From positions 1 to 59,178 of the forward strand of contig JAHBUH010000026.1 of the NCBI GenBank assembly GCA_019638185.1: a stretch of 59,178 nucleotides of DNA, in the 5' to 3' direction. Below are positions 41,703 through 52,700 of the stretch, piece by piece. This DNA comes from Leadbetterella sp. GTDB lineage: Bacteria; Bacteroidota; Bacteroidia; Cytophagales; Spirosomataceae. The position numbers were made by a program, and so were the translations under genes. The notes under the pieces were generated by a model. It ran no database searches and had not been told where the DNA came from. It saw only the letters and a list, made by a program, of their open reading frames with translations. Positions within the stretch are counted from its first letter, which is position 1; every line of letters begins with the position of its first letter.

Positions 41703-42652
41703 TTATTGTTATTGTCCGGGTTCAGGATGAAATACAGGATAAACTGTATAGAAATGATCACCACTGAAAATGTAAGATGCAAAGGCTGAAGCATGGCAGG
41801 AAAGCCCGCCAGGCTGAGTACTGTTCCCGAAACGATCTCCGTAACCACCAGGATCAGCGCCCACAGTGCGAAGTTCCGGAGAACCGGCCCTTCGAACCTG
41901 CCTTTTATCTTTTTAAATATTAAACCGTGCAGCACCAGAATAACCATCGAAAGCACCGCGTGAAAAACTACTTTTCCTTTTACTTCGTCTATCCAGAGGG
42001 CCCGGTTATGATCGCCGAGGAGCCGCTGGGCATGGTCTATGCCTTCACGGATCTGGGTGCCGAAGACAATCTGGCCCAGGGTGACAAAAAGCGCCATGAT
42101 CAGCAGGAACTGAAGGTCAGCTTTCTTTTCATTCCCTTTTACCAGGGGGTGGTCAGCGTAGGATTTTAACACCGCCCAGATCAGGAGGCCCAGGATCAGC
42201 ACCGCCACCACCATGTGAAGGGTGATAAGGGTAGGAGAAAGCTCCGATGAAACCACTTTGGCCCCCAGCCAGCCCTCAAAAGACACCAGCACAAAAGCCA
42301 GCAGGCAGATGTAAAAGATCTTTTTCTCTGTCCGGAAATACGTGCGGTAAGCCAGGATCACCGTAATGAAAATAAAAATCCCTACTGAAACCCCCACCAG
42401 GCGGTTAACGTATTCGGTCCAGGTTTTCATGGCGTTAAACTCCACTTCACCTTTGAGCTTCGCACCGAAGATCTCCTGGTAGTTAACAGGAAGCTGATCA
42501 ATGGAAGTAGGGGGTACCCATCTTCCGAAGCAACGGGGCCAGTCAGGACATCCCATGCCTGAGCCCGTTGCCCTTACAAATCCACCGACAAATATCAGAA
42601 AGATGACGGCAATGATTGTAATGATAGCAAATTTCCTGAATGATCTTCCCAC
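41699..42652 (-). CDS. ctaA: Heme A synthase (CtaA/COX15)
   Basis: 317 residues with eight probable membrane helices. Family motifs are VRATGSGMGCPDWPRCFG near the N terminus (conserved Cys region), EYVNRLVG with a heme-ligand His analogue region, LHMVVAVLILGLLIW, LGQIVFGTQIREGID and LHLTFSVVIISIQF. It hydroxylates/oxidises heme o to heme a. Lies 18 bp after coxA and overlaps cyoE by 4 bp. Confidence 0.94.
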   Translation of the reverse strand: MGRSFRKFAIITIIAVIFLIFVGGFVRATGSGMGCPDWPRCFGRWVPPTSIDQLPVNYQEIFGAKLKGEVEFNAMKTWTEYVNRLVGVSVGIFIFITVILAYRTYFRTEKKIFYICLLAFVLVSFEGWLGAKVVSSELSPTLITLHMVVAVLILGLLIWAVLKSYADHPLVKGNEKKADLQFLLIMALFVTLGQIVFGTQIREGIDHAQRLLGDHNRALWIDEVKGKVVFHAVLSMVILVLHGLIFKKIKGRFEGPVLRNFALWALILVVTEIVSGTVLSLAGFPAMLQPLHLTFSVVIISIQFILYFILNPDNNNK

Positions 42653-42670
42653 TAGCCTAACGAGACTTTA

Positions 42671-44545
42671 TCAGTCCGGAATCGAATAATCGAACTTAAT
42701 ATTTTCTATTTCTTTCTCTTTCGCAATCAGGTCATTCTCTTCCGGCGTATTGGACTCAGGCGTAGCTGAGAACGGCACGTTCTGCGGAATGAAATCATCC
42801 GGAGCACCGGGCTTAGAGTAGTCATAAGGCCACCGGTATACCGTAGGAATCTCTCCCGGCCAGTTTCCGTGTCCCAGATCCACCGGAGTGGTCCACTCCA
42901 GGGTGTTGGATTTCCACGGGTTAGCCGAGGCCTTCTTCCCTTTGAACATAGAGTAGAAGAAGTTATAGATGAAAATGAACTGGGCAAAAACCGTTATAAC
43001 CGCGGCCACAGTGATCACAATGTTCAGATCCGCAAAGGTATCAAACACCTTGAATCCTGACCACTGGTAGTATCTTCTCGGGAAACCGGCGATACCCACG
43101 TAGTGCATGGGAATGAACACCATGTATACCCCGATGAAGGAGATCCAGAAGTGGATATAGCCCAGGGTGCTGTTCATCATGCGGCCGTACATTTTAGGGA
43201 ACCAGTGGTATACCCCTGCAATCATGGCAAAGAAAGCCGCAGAACCCATCACCAGGTGGAAGTGCGCTACCACGAAGTAGGTATCGTGCAACTGGATATC
43301 CAGGGCGGCATTTCCCAGGATGATACCGGTCAGACCCCCTGAAACAAAGAACGACACCATACCAATAGCAAACAGCATAGCCGGCGTGAAGATCAGGTTA
43401 CCTCTCCACAGCGTGGTGATGTAGTTAAACCCTTTCACCGCAGAAGGTACCGCAATGATCAGCGTTAACAGCATGAAGATAGAGCCCAGGAAGGGGTTCA
43501 TACCTGTCACAAACATGTGGTGCGCCCATACAATGAAGGCCAGGAACATGATACCCAGCATAGACAGGATCATGGCTTTGTATCCGAAGATCGGTTTCCG
43601 GGAGTTCGTAGAGATTACCTCAGAAGAAATACCGAAGGCCGGAAGAATCACAATATATACCTCAGGGTGCCCCAGGAACCAGAAAAGGTGCTGGAACAGG
43701 ATAGGACTACCGCCCTGGTTAGGCAGCGCCTGGCCCTGGATGTAAATGTCAGAAAGATAGAAGCTGGTACCGAAGCTCCGGTCAAAGATCAGCAGCAGGG
43801 CTGCCGAGAAGAGTACCGGGAAGGAAAGGATACCCAGGATAGCCGTGAACAGGAAAGACCAGATGGTCAGTGGCAGCTTATCCATAGACATCCCCCGTGT
43901 ACGCAGGTTCAGGATGGTGGTAACATAGTTAATGCTACCCAGCAGGCTGGATGCAATAAATATGGCCATAGAAACAAGCCACAGGGTCATCCCCGCGCCT
44001 GAACCCGGGTTAGCTTCTTCCAGCGCACTTAACGGCGGGTAAATCACCCATCCGCCACCGGCAGGGCCGTGCGGCAGGAACAGGGACGTAAACATGATAA
44101 CACCCGCTAAGAAGAACAGCCAGTAGGAGATCATGTTCATGAAACCGGAGGCCATATCCCGGGCACCCACCTGCAGGGGAATCAGCAGGTTAGAGAAAGT
44201 ACCGCTCAGGCCGGCCGTCAGTACAAAGAATACCATGATGGTACCGTGCATGGTTACCAGCGCCAGGTAAAAGTTATTATCCAGCTTGCCGGATTCGTTG
44301 ATCCAATGCCCCAGAACAGGCTTCAGGAAAGACATATCCATGTCCGGGAAAGCCAGCTGCAAACGGAAAATTACAGACATCAATCCGCCCAATACCGCCC
44401 AGAGAATCCCTGAAATCAGGTACTGCTTGGCAATGGTCTTATGGTCAAGTGAGAAAATATATTTACTGAAGAAGCCTTGTTCGTGGTGCTCCTCATGGCC
44501 GTGTTCTGCGTGACCGTGTCCTTCTGCTATTGAATGAGCTGCCAT
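42671..44545 (-). CDS. coxA: Cytochrome c oxidase subunit I
   Basis: 624 residues. Twelve or more membrane helices with all catalytic motifs: MHGTIMVFF (low-spin heme ligand), WFLGHPEVYI (CuB His cross-linked to Tyr), WAHHMFVTG (two CuB His) and HDTYFVVAHFHLVMG (heme a3 and heme a ligands). It reduces O2 to water and pumps protons. The N terminus carries an unusual His-rich stretch (7 His in the first 22 residues). The C-terminal extension (about 540-624) is soluble. Preceded by coxB (25 bp) and followed by ctaA (18 bp). Confidence 0.97.
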   Translation of the reverse strand: MAAHSIAEGHGHAEHGHEEHHEQGFFSKYIFSLDHKTIAKQYLISGILWAVLGGLMSVIFRLQLAFPDMDMSFLKPVLGHWINESGKLDNNFYLALVTMHGTIMVFFVLTAGLSGTFSNLLIPLQVGARDMASGFMNMISYWLFFLAGVIMFTSLFLPHGPAGGGWVIYPPLSALEEANPGSGAGMTLWLVSMAIFIASSLLGSINYVTTILNLRTRGMSMDKLPLTIWSFLFTAILGILSFPVLFSAALLLIFDRSFGTSFYLSDIYIQGQALPNQGGSPILFQHLFWFLGHPEVYIVILPAFGISSEVISTNSRKPIFGYKAMILSMLGIMFLAFIVWAHHMFVTGMNPFLGSIFMLLTLIIAVPSAVKGFNYITTLWRGNLIFTPAMLFAIGMVSFFVSGGLTGIILGNAALDIQLHDTYFVVAHFHLVMGSAAFFAMIAGVYHWFPKMYGRMMNSTLGYIHFWISFIGVYMVFIPMHYVGIAGFPRRYYQWSGFKVFDTFADLNIVITVAAVITVFAQFIFIYNFFYSMFKGKKASANPWKSNTLEWTTPVDLGHGNWPGEIPTVYRWPYDYSKPGAPDDFIPQNVPFSATPESNTPEENDLIAKEKEIENIKFDYSIPD

Positions 44546-44570
44546 ATCTATATTCGTATTTTTTGTATTC

Positions 44571-45692
44571 TTATTTAGTTTCTACTGCTGCCGCTACCGC
44601 AGTGGCGGTAGAATCTTTGGGAGCCGCTGCTGCAGGGGCTTCCACTTCAATGTATTTCAGAGCCCGGGCTTTCAGCTTCTCGGGAACCTTCACCAGGAGG
44701 TCAGGATTCAGGGTCAGTACCGGCTTCTGCGCTCTTTTCCACTTTTCGTATTCTTCAGGCTCATCTACTTTCAGTACCATCCGCATACCGAAGTGTGATT
44801 TACCGCAGACTTCCGTACAGGCGATCTCGTAGTCAAACTCGGTGTCGTTCAGGGCCGCTTTCATTTCATCGGTAGACTTATCGGCCACGAACCAGAACTT
44901 GGTTGGCATACCCGGAACCGCATCCATTTTCACCCTCATGTGCGGAATGAACACGCTGTGAAGCACGTCACGCGCCTTGATTCTCAGCAGTACCGGCTTT
45001 CCTTTCGGGATATGCAGCTCGGTAGAGTTAGAGAAGTCGTCAAAGGAGTTAGGATCGGCAAAATCCAGACCCAGCGGGTTACCGGAGCCATCGTCCATGA
45101 GCTTGTAATTTGCATCACCGAATTTCCCGTCTTCGCCAGAATAGCGAACCATCCAGGCAAATTGCCGGCCGGTGATCTCAATCACCTCGGCATCTTCAGG
45201 AGCATCACCGGTAATATCACTCCATACAATCAGCCCTGAGAGTACCAGACCGGTCATGACTACGGCCGGAACGGTGGTCCAGATAATCTCCAGCGTATTA
45301 TTATGGGTATAGAACGCCGATCTCCGCTTATTGGAATGCCGGTAAATGTACGAGAACAGGAACAGGAAAGTGTTTACCAGGAAGAAGGCTATGGTAATGA
45401 TGGCCATGGAAAACCAGAACCAGAAGTCGGTTTCCCTGCCGTGTACGGAAGACGCTTCCGGCAGGAAGTACTGGGAGTAGTGAAGGTATGACCACGTAGT
45501 ACCTACCACGGCCAGTATCCAGAACACCAGTAATCCCGCGGCATTGATGTTATTCGCCGAGTCAGCCGCTCCCTGGTAGGGCAGTTCGCCGCCTCCTGCT
45601 TTGTTTTTATTAATAATCTTTCTGGTTTGCGATATAACTTTAAAGGTTAGAACTACAAACAGAATGGCCAGTATTGCAATTATGTATATCAT
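44571..45692 (-). CDS. coxB: Cytochrome c oxidase subunit II (CuA subunit)
   Basis: 373 residues. There are three membrane segments: one near residues 1-20, then two before the cupredoxin domain (FWILAVVGTTWSYLHY; FSMAIITIAFFLVNTFLFLF). The soluble domain has the CuA ligands: DVLHSVFIPHMRVKMD (His), CTEVCGKSHFGM (Cys, Cys, His, Met). There is no fused cytochrome c domain, so this is an aa3- rather than caa3-type subunit; the tail is Ala/Pro-rich. It accepts electrons from ACIII or cytochrome c. It follows actF by 27 bp, which supports an ACIII-oxidase supercomplex. Confidence 0.96.
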   Translation of the reverse strand: MIYIIAILAILFVVLTFKVISQTRKIINKNKAGGGELPYQGAADSANNINAAGLLVFWILAVVGTTWSYLHYSQYFLPEASSVHGRETDFWFWFSMAIITIAFFLVNTFLFLFSYIYRHSNKRRSAFYTHNNTLEIIWTTVPAVVMTGLVLSGLIVWSDITGDAPEDAEVIEITGRQFAWMVRYSGEDGKFGDANYKLMDDGSGNPLGLDFADPNSFDDFSNSTELHIPKGKPVLLRIKARDVLHSVFIPHMRVKMDAVPGMPTKFWFVADKSTDEMKAALNDTEFDYEIACTEVCGKSHFGMRMVLKVDEPEEYEKWKRAQKPVLTLNPDLLVKVPEKLKARALKYIEVEAPAAAAPKDSTATAVAAAVETK

Positions 45693-45719
45693 CTTGTAAT
45701 TAATAACGCTGTTTTAAAA

Positions 45720-47078
45720 TTATATATCGTGGTGCGTACTCTCTTCCAGGAACGGATGGTTCTTGGCATACAGGTTAGCCTTAGTCAACTGATTAGCCAC
45801 GAAAATAATGAATATGGACGCAAATGTCAGGGTAGTGCCCAGCTCAATTAGCCCGATACCGCCCTGATCTTTGGCTACACCCGGCATGATCATCTGGTAG
45901 AAGTCAAACCAGTGGCCGATCAGGATAGAAGCACAGGCCAGTTTCAGTAAAGTAAAATTACGCTTGGAGTTCCTGGCCATCAGGATCAGGAACGGAAACA
46001 CGAAGTTCAGCACCAGGTTTATCAGGAAGGGTGCCAGGTAACGGCCGCCGTATCCGCTGGTTCTCTCTTCAAAATAAATGGTTTCTTCCGGCAGGTTAGC
46101 GTAGAAGATCAGCAGGTACTGGCTGAACCAGGTATAGGTCCAGAAGATAGAGAAACCGAAGATCAGCTTACCCAAATCCTGGATAGTGCTCATGTTCACT
46201 GCTTTCAGGTAACCGTTTTCTTTCAGCAGGATGATGGTCAGCATCATGGCTGAGAGCCCTGCCACGTGCCATGACGACAGGTGGTACCATCCAAACATGG
46301 TAGAGAACCAGTGCGTATCAATAGACATGGTCAGATCCCAGGCTGCAGTAGAAGAAGTCACCGCAAAGAACAGCAGGAATACTTTAGAGTAGTTTCTGCT
46401 TTTGTAATAATAATCCAGGCCGCCGTACTGGTCTTCCAGGATGGAGAACTTCCGTACCTGCATCCACATGAAGTACCATACCACGAAATATACCACCATC
46501 CGGATCATGAAGAACGGAACGTTCAGGAACCAGGTCTTACCGGCAATGATGGCATCGTAATTAGGAGAGGCGGGATCCGTGATCCCGTCATGGGTCCAGT
46601 GGAAGATCATGTGCCGGGTAGACGGAACGATGAAAAGGATAAGCATTATAACGGCCGGTACCACTACAAACGCCGGGAAAGCCTCCGCCACCCGCTTCAT
46701 AGACGCCTGCCATCCGGCTTTAGCCACATAGTTATAGGCAATGAAGAACATACCGGTGAGGGCGATGCCTATAAAATATATGCTGTTCATCCACAGGTTA
46801 GCCACTAAACGGCTGGCCAGGGTGGCACCATGATGGCCGCCGCCGTGATCATCCGCGTGATGGTCACCTTCGTGGTGAGCGGCGTCAGCGTGGGCCTCCA
46901 CGTGTGCTGCTTCGTGATGATCCCCATGTCCGAGAGGCCACCACCCTTTGTGAATGAGAAGAGCACCCAGGGCTACCAGGACCACCCCCAGCAAAGCTGT
47001 CAGAATCAGCTTCTTTCTGAGGGCCGGACTGAATTCAAATGATTCGTCAAGTGAGGGTATATCGTGCTTGTGAGCCAT
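45720..47078 (-). CDS. actF: Alternative complex III quinol-oxidising membrane subunit ActF
   Basis: 452 residues, about ten membrane helices, NrfD-like family, homologous to ActC. ActF lies in the membrane part of ACIII next to ActC and probably contributes to proton movement. A His-rich loop follows the first membrane helix: 12 His between residues 51 and 83, separated by Asp/Glu/Ala/Gly, which could bind copper or other metal. Last act gene; coxB follows after 27 bp. No ActG gene is seen. Confidence 0.92.
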   Translation of the reverse strand: MAHKHDIPSLDESFEFSPALRKKLILTALLGVVLVALGALLIHKGWWPLGHGDHHEAAHVEAHADAAHHEGDHHADDHGGGHHGATLASRLVANLWMNSIYFIGIALTGMFFIAYNYVAKAGWQASMKRVAEAFPAFVVVPAVIMLILFIVPSTRHMIFHWTHDGITDPASPNYDAIIAGKTWFLNVPFFMIRMVVYFVVWYFMWMQVRKFSILEDQYGGLDYYYKSRNYSKVFLLFFAVTSSTAAWDLTMSIDTHWFSTMFGWYHLSSWHVAGLSAMMLTIILLKENGYLKAVNMSTIQDLGKLIFGFSIFWTYTWFSQYLLIFYANLPEETIYFEERTSGYGGRYLAPFLINLVLNFVFPFLILMARNSKRNFTLLKLACASILIGHWFDFYQMIMPGVAKDQGGIGLIELGTTLTFASIFIIFVANQLTKANLYAKNHPFLEESTHHDI

Positions 47079-47126
47079 TATAATGTTAACTTATATTCAA
47101 ATAATAAATTTCTTTTCCAGTGTATA

Positions 47127-47732
47127 TCAGCTTCCTTTTTGTAGTTTTTGTACAAAGTGGACGATCTTCCATCTTTCTTCCGGGTTTACCTGTGCGGCAT
47201 GTGGCCACATCCTTCCTTTTCCGTAGGTGATGGCGAAGAAGATCCGGCCGGCCGGCAGGTTCTTAACGGCATCAGAGGTATAGGAAGGTACCCCGTTATA
47301 GATATCGGCTACTTTCCCGTCAGCACCACCGGTGGCACCGTGACAGTGCGAGCAGTTTCTCTTGTAGAGCACTTCGCCTTCTGCCAGGGTCTGCTCGGTC
47401 AGGGGCACCGGGTTTACCAGTGTTTCCGAGGCTTCCACGTCATTGCGGGTGAGGTTATACATCATCAGATCATGCACTTCGGTGCTGTCACCCGTTTTAA
47501 AGGTGGTATGGTAATTTCTTCGCGCTACGGTACCTTCCACCGGCAGACGCATGTTCATACCGTGCGGGTTAATGGCGTTAGGATCAATCTGGGTTTGCGC
47601 TTCGTAACCTACCGAGTTATACATGTTCGGTGCAAATTCCCATCCTGTACTCTGGGTGCGATCACACGAAGTAAGACCGGCAGCGAATGCGGTAAACAGT
47701 AGTAATCCTGCTAATCTATTGTTCATCTTCAT
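47127..47732 (-). CDS. actE: Alternative complex III monoheme cytochrome c lipoprotein ActE
   Basis: 201 residues from the ATG of MKMNNRLAGLLLFTAFAAG; a more upstream ATG (47753) would overlap actD and spoil the signal peptide. Lipobox LTSC anchors it to the outer face of the cytoplasmic membrane. One heme-binding motif, CSHCH, and a distal Met candidate in GKGRMWPHAAQ. It passes electrons out of ACIII to the oxidase. Starts 4 bp after the actD stop. Confidence 0.92.
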   Translation of the reverse strand: MKMNNRLAGLLLFTAFAAGLTSCDRTQSTGWEFAPNMYNSVGYEAQTQIDPNAINPHGMNMRLPVEGTVARRNYHTTFKTGDSTEVHDLMMYNLTRNDVEASETLVNPVPLTEQTLAEGEVLYKRNCSHCHGATGGADGKVADIYNGVPSYTSDAVKNLPAGRIFFAITYGKGRMWPHAAQVNPEERWKIVHFVQKLQKGS

Positions 47733-47736
47733 AATT

Positions 47737-48258
47737 TTATACCTCTTTAACATTCACTTCTTCAGCCCCTGCCTCTTTCAGGATCTGCGTGATCTCTTCA
47801 TCGGAGATCTTGTTTTTGCTCAGGTCTATGGCCATCGCGAATTTATCATCTGTGGAACGCTCATCAAAAATCACCGGCTTGGCGGTAGGTCCCAGGCCTT
47901 CAGTCAGGAAAAACGTAAATGACATCCCGAAGGCGGCCAGCAGTACCGTTAATTCAAATACGATGGGGATGTTAGTAGGGAAAGGAATAAAGTTCTTTCC
48001 ACCCACGTTCATCGGCCAGTCCCAGCCCATGGTCCAGAAGGTAAGAAGAAAGGCCAGGGAGGTTCCGGTTAATCCGAAAAAGAAAGCGGGAACACCCATA
48101 CGCGGCCGGTCATAGCCCAGCGCGTGGTCAAGACCATGCACGGGATAAGGGCAGTACACTTCCTGTATTTTTACATCCTTCTTCCTTACTGATTCAGCGG
48201 CTCCCAGTACTATATCTTCATCTCCGAAGATTCCTACTAAATATCTCTTTCCAGCCAT
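47737..48258 (-). CDS. actD: Alternative complex III subunit ActD (DUF3341)
   Basis: 173 residues with two membrane helices (about 60-80 and 97-117). DUF3341 features are YLVGIFGDEDIVLGAAESVR, VYCPYPVHGLDHALGY and FGLTGTSLAFLLTFWTMGWDWPMNVGG. Structural membrane subunit holding ActC. It lies 35 bp after actC. Confidence 0.93.
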   Translation of the reverse strand: MAGKRYLVGIFGDEDIVLGAAESVRKKDVKIQEVYCPYPVHGLDHALGYDRPRMGVPAFFFGLTGTSLAFLLTFWTMGWDWPMNVGGKNFIPFPTNIPIVFELTVLLAAFGMSFTFFLTEGLGPTAKPVIFDERSTDDKFAMAIDLSKNKISDEEITQILKEAGAEEVNVKEV

Positions 48259-48293
48259 TTTTATATTCTGATAAGTTCTTTATGTTCTAAAAA

Positions 48294-49667
48294 TTAATGC
48301 TTGTCACCCGGTTTTCTTTCCGAAGAAGATTTCAGAACCGCCTTCACTTCCGCCATGTTAATCACCGGCAGGAATTTAGAGAAGAGTAAGAAGAGGGTTC
48401 CGAACAGTCCGAAAGAGAATACGTAGTCACCGATATCTCCCATACGGGGCGTAAAGTAGGTCCAGCTGGAAGGCAGATAGTCTCTGTGCAGTGAGGTCAC
48501 GATGATCACAAAACGCTCAAACCACATACCGATGTTTACGATAACCGCAATCACGAATGACAGTACAATGTTTTTCCTCAGCTTAGCGCTCCAGAATACC
48601 TGGGGCGACAGTACGTTACAGGTCATCATGGCGGCGTATGACCACCATAGTGGGCCGGTAGCCCGGTTCAGGAAGGCATATTTTTCATATTCCACGCCGG
48701 AATAGGCTGCAATGAAGAACTCGGTGATATAAGCAATACCCACAATAGATCCGGTGAGGGTAATGATTTTATTCATGAGGGAGATGTGCTCCAGGGTAAT
48801 GTAGTCTTCCAGTTTATAAACCACCCGGGTGATGAGCATCAGGTTCTGCACCATGGCAAAACCGGAGAAGATGGCACCCGCCACGAAGTAGGGAGGGAAG
48901 ATGGTGGTGTGCCAGCCGGGAATTACCGAGGTAGCAAAGTCAAAGGATACAATGGTGTGTACCGAAAGTACCAGGGGAGTGGAAAGACCGGAAAGAATCA
49001 GGGAAACGTCTTCATAACGGGCCCAGGTTTTGGCACCGCCTGTCCATCCCAGGGAAAGAATGCCGTAAATGGTTTTCCGGATGCCGGTAGCGCGGTCACG
49101 GATGGTAGCCAGGTCAGGCACCATACCGATGTACCAGAATAAACAGGAAACCGAGAAGTAAGTAGAGATGGCGAAAACGTCCCATACCAGGGGTGAGTTA
49201 AAGTTTACCCACAGGGAACCGAAAGTGTTCGGGAACGGAAGTGCCCAGTATGCCAGCCAGGGGCGTCCCATGTGCATCACAATGAATGAGGCCGCACAGA
49301 TTACGGCAAAGATGGTCATGGCTTCTGCCGCCCGGTTAACGGAGGTTCTCCATTTCTGACGGAAGAGCAGAAGGATGGCTGAGATCAGGGTTCCGGCGTG
49401 ACCGATACCCACCCACCATACGAAGTTAGTGATATCCCAGGCCCAGCCCACGGTTTTATTAAGACCCCACACGCCCAGACCTTCCCACCAGGTTCTCAGC
49501 ACCCAGAATGTACCGTAAACCAGGATGATCAGGCAGATGGTGAATGCTATTTTCCATTCTTTGGTAGGTTTGGCCTCTACGTGTCTGCAAATGTCCTCGG
49601 TAACATCGTGATGCGTCTTACCATTGGTTACCAAATGCTCTCTTATGGGTGAAACTACTGATGACAT
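48294..49667 (-). CDS. actC: Alternative complex III quinol-binding subunit ActC (NrfD family)
   Basis: 457 residues with about ten membrane helices. NrfD/PsrC features include TNFVWWVGIGHAGTLISAIL near the second helix and SVHTIVSFDFATSVIPGWH, with conserved His and Asp in the quinol pocket region. It oxidises menaquinol and passes electrons to the iron-sulfur subunit ActB encoded 47 bp upstream. Confidence 0.95.
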   Translation of the reverse strand: MSSVVSPIREHLVTNGKTHHDVTEDICRHVEAKPTKEWKIAFTICLIILVYGTFWVLRTWWEGLGVWGLNKTVGWAWDITNFVWWVGIGHAGTLISAILLLFRQKWRTSVNRAAEAMTIFAVICAASFIVMHMGRPWLAYWALPFPNTFGSLWVNFNSPLVWDVFAISTYFSVSCLFWYIGMVPDLATIRDRATGIRKTIYGILSLGWTGGAKTWARYEDVSLILSGLSTPLVLSVHTIVSFDFATSVIPGWHTTIFPPYFVAGAIFSGFAMVQNLMLITRVVYKLEDYITLEHISLMNKIITLTGSIVGIAYITEFFIAAYSGVEYEKYAFLNRATGPLWWSYAAMMTCNVLSPQVFWSAKLRKNIVLSFVIAVIVNIGMWFERFVIIVTSLHRDYLPSSWTYFTPRMGDIGDYVFSFGLFGTLFLLFSKFLPVINMAEVKAVLKSSSERKPGDKH

Positions 49668-49714
49668 AATTGTTCCCTAAATAAGTTAGGCTTTCTTTAT
49701 TGATTAAAAACTAA

Positions 49715-52700
49715 TTATACTACTTTGGAATCTTCCTTGTCTTTGTTACGAACTTTCACCAGGTAGCTCAGCTGAGGCTGTACATTGATCTCTTCCAGCA
49801 TGTGGAAGGCACGGCCTTCTTTCTCATGAGCCAGCAGTTTCGAGATCTCTGATTCCGGATCGTTCATATCGCCGAAAGTGATACACCCGGTAGGGCAGGA
49901 AGAACTACAGGCCAGTTTGATGTCACCATCTTTCAGTGGCCGTTTTTCTTTCTTGGCTACCAGCTTACCCGCCTGGATCCGCTGAACGCACATGGAACAT
50001 TTCTCAATTACCCCTCTGGAACGTACGGTTACTTCCGGGTTAATGACCATGCGGCCCAGTTCGTTATTAAAGGCGTAATCGAAATCGTCGTTTTCAAAGT
50101 ATTTAAACCAGTTGAAACGTCTTACTTTATACGGACAGTTATTCGCACAGTAACGGGTTCCCACGCAGCGGTTATAGGTCATCTGGTTAAGCCCTTCCGA
50201 AGAGTGGGTGGTAGCCAGTACCGGGCATACGGTCTCGCACGGTGCATTGGAGCAGTGCTGACACATCATGGGCTGGAAGATCACTTCCGGGTTATCGGAC
50301 GCCACTTCCATGGCCTTGTAGCCGTTCGGGTTATAACCGGTTTCGCGCGGGGCATCACTGCTGTAGTAACGGTCAATACGCACCCAGTGCATTTCACGGG
50401 CGCGGGCCACTTCGGCTTTACCTACCACCGGGATGTTATTTTCAGCCTGGCAGCTCACCACACAGGCGGCACACCCTGTACAGGTGTTCAGGTCAATGAC
50501 CATTCCCCAGCTGTGGTTTTTCTTTTCGTGCCCGTTCCACATGGTGATGGTATTGGGGCGCTTAGGTCCTTCTGAAGTAGCTATTTTAGGCTCAAACCTT
50601 CCGGCTTTTACGTTTTTCACGTATTCGCTCAGGATGGTCTCCTGTACCACGGCCTTCCGGCCCATGTAGGTTTCATGGGTCTGGGTCTGGGCCAGGGTAT
50701 AGCCTGATTTGGTTTTTTCCACCTGGATGCCGTCCGCCCAGAAGTTTCCGGCGCCTTTGGCTCCTCTCAGCAGCGGTAATACATCCACACCCACGTTTCC
50801 GGCTTTTCCGGCTTTGGTGCGGCCGTATCCCCGGGCTATCGCCACGGTGCCGTCAGGCTGTCCGGGCTGGATCAGTACGGGCAGCTCCACAGAGGTGCTG
50901 CCGGCGCTTACTTTCACCCAGTCGCCCTGGGCTATGCCCAGCTCGGTAGCGGTCTTCAGGGAGAAGGCCGCGGTGTTTTCCCAGGTCACTTTGGAGATGG
51001 GATCCGGTGTTTCCTGTAACCAGGGGTTATTGGCATTTTTACCGGTACCGATGGTCGTATTTTCAAAAACATGCAGTTCCAGGCCGTTTCCTTTCTTGGC
51101 GGTAGCCTGAGCGGCCGCTTCCTGGATATTTCCTATGAAAGAAGCGCCGGCCACCGGGGCTGCGCCTAATTCATGCACACCGTCATGCAGGGCCTGGGTC
51201 CAGGATTTTCCACCCAGGATGTTAGACTGCCAGTTGGATTTCAGGTAGTAATGGTAAGCGGTATCTGAGCCTGACCATTTCAGGATGCTGGCTTCCGGCT
51301 GACGTGATTTGAAGATATTGGAGATGGTAGGCTGGATAAGCGAGTAGTACCCGGTTTTGGGGTTAGCATCTCCCCAGTTTTCCAGGAAGTGCGTATTCAG
51401 CGCGATGTACGTACAGTTAGATGCGGTTTCATCGGCTCTGTCGCTTATAGCTACACTCAGTTTTGCTTTTTTAAGTCCTTTTTCGATTTCCGGGCCGGCC
51501 AGGTGATCGTATACGGGGTTAGCGTCTACGAAGATCACGGCGTCTACGGTTCCGCTGTTCAGGTCAGCCACGAACTGCGCCATTTCGGCGTCATTTCCCT
51601 GGCGGTAGTTCACGGTATTTCCGAAGTCGATGGTAGTGCCTACGGTTCCCAGCAGGGCGTTCAGGGCATTCACAAGAACCAGGGTGGAAACGTCACTGGA
51701 GCCGATCACGATCAGGCTTCTGGCACCTGATTTCACGAGATCGGCCGCACATTTATCCAGGAACTCGAAGTCGGCTTTCTGAACGGCCAGAGGAGAGCCC
51801 TGTCCCAGCTTTTCAGAAACTTTGTTATAGAGGTTAGCCACCAGCAGGCCTTCCTGAGAGGGCTTGTACCGGCCGCGGTAGTCGGCGTTAGCACCGGTAA
51901 GGGTCATGGTAGGCTCGTAATGGTAATGGCGTGACATCGCCTTTTTACCCTCTTTAGCACTGCTGACCTTCCGGTTAGTCACCCATCCGGCGTTATATTC
52001 CAGCGGGCTGATCCAGGCGCCGAGAAAGTCGGCGTTAATGCCTACGATCACATCGGCGTTTTCAAATTTATAGTCCGGGATAGCGGCCTTGCCAAAGCTC
52101 TTCTCGTTAGCCTGCACCAGCGGGTAAGCGGAGCTGGCGTCGTATTGAACCAGTTTGGCAGAAGGATATTTGGTAGCAAAATCACCGATCACCTTTTTGA
52201 AAGTAGGTGAAAGGATGGTATTGGATACGATACGGATGTTAGAAGCGCTGCTCAGTCCGGCCATTACTTCTTTATCCAGGCTGGACCAGCTGATCTCTTT
52301 TCCTTTTTTCTGGGGAGTTCTGAGGCGGTCGTTATCGTACAGGGACAGCAGTGAGCCGTGCACCTGTGCACTCAGGCATCCTTTGGAGATGGTGGAGAGG
52401 GAGTTCCCTTCTATCTTGATGGGGCGTCCTTCCACGGTCTTCACCAGGATACTGGCGTAGTCACCGCCCTGTACATAGGATGAAGCGTAGTAGTTAGGGA
52501 TGCCCGGCTCCACATCCACCGGCTTATTCAGGTAAGGAATGGTATGTCTTACGGGGGCATCGCAGGCTGCCAGGGAAACGGCTGCCATACCGAAGCCGAG
52601 AACTTTAAGGAAATCCCTGCGGTAGGTTCCCCCTTCTATTTCGTCAAAGTTAAATTCTTTATCGGCGTTTTTTACGACGTTGATATCATTTTTTAACTCT

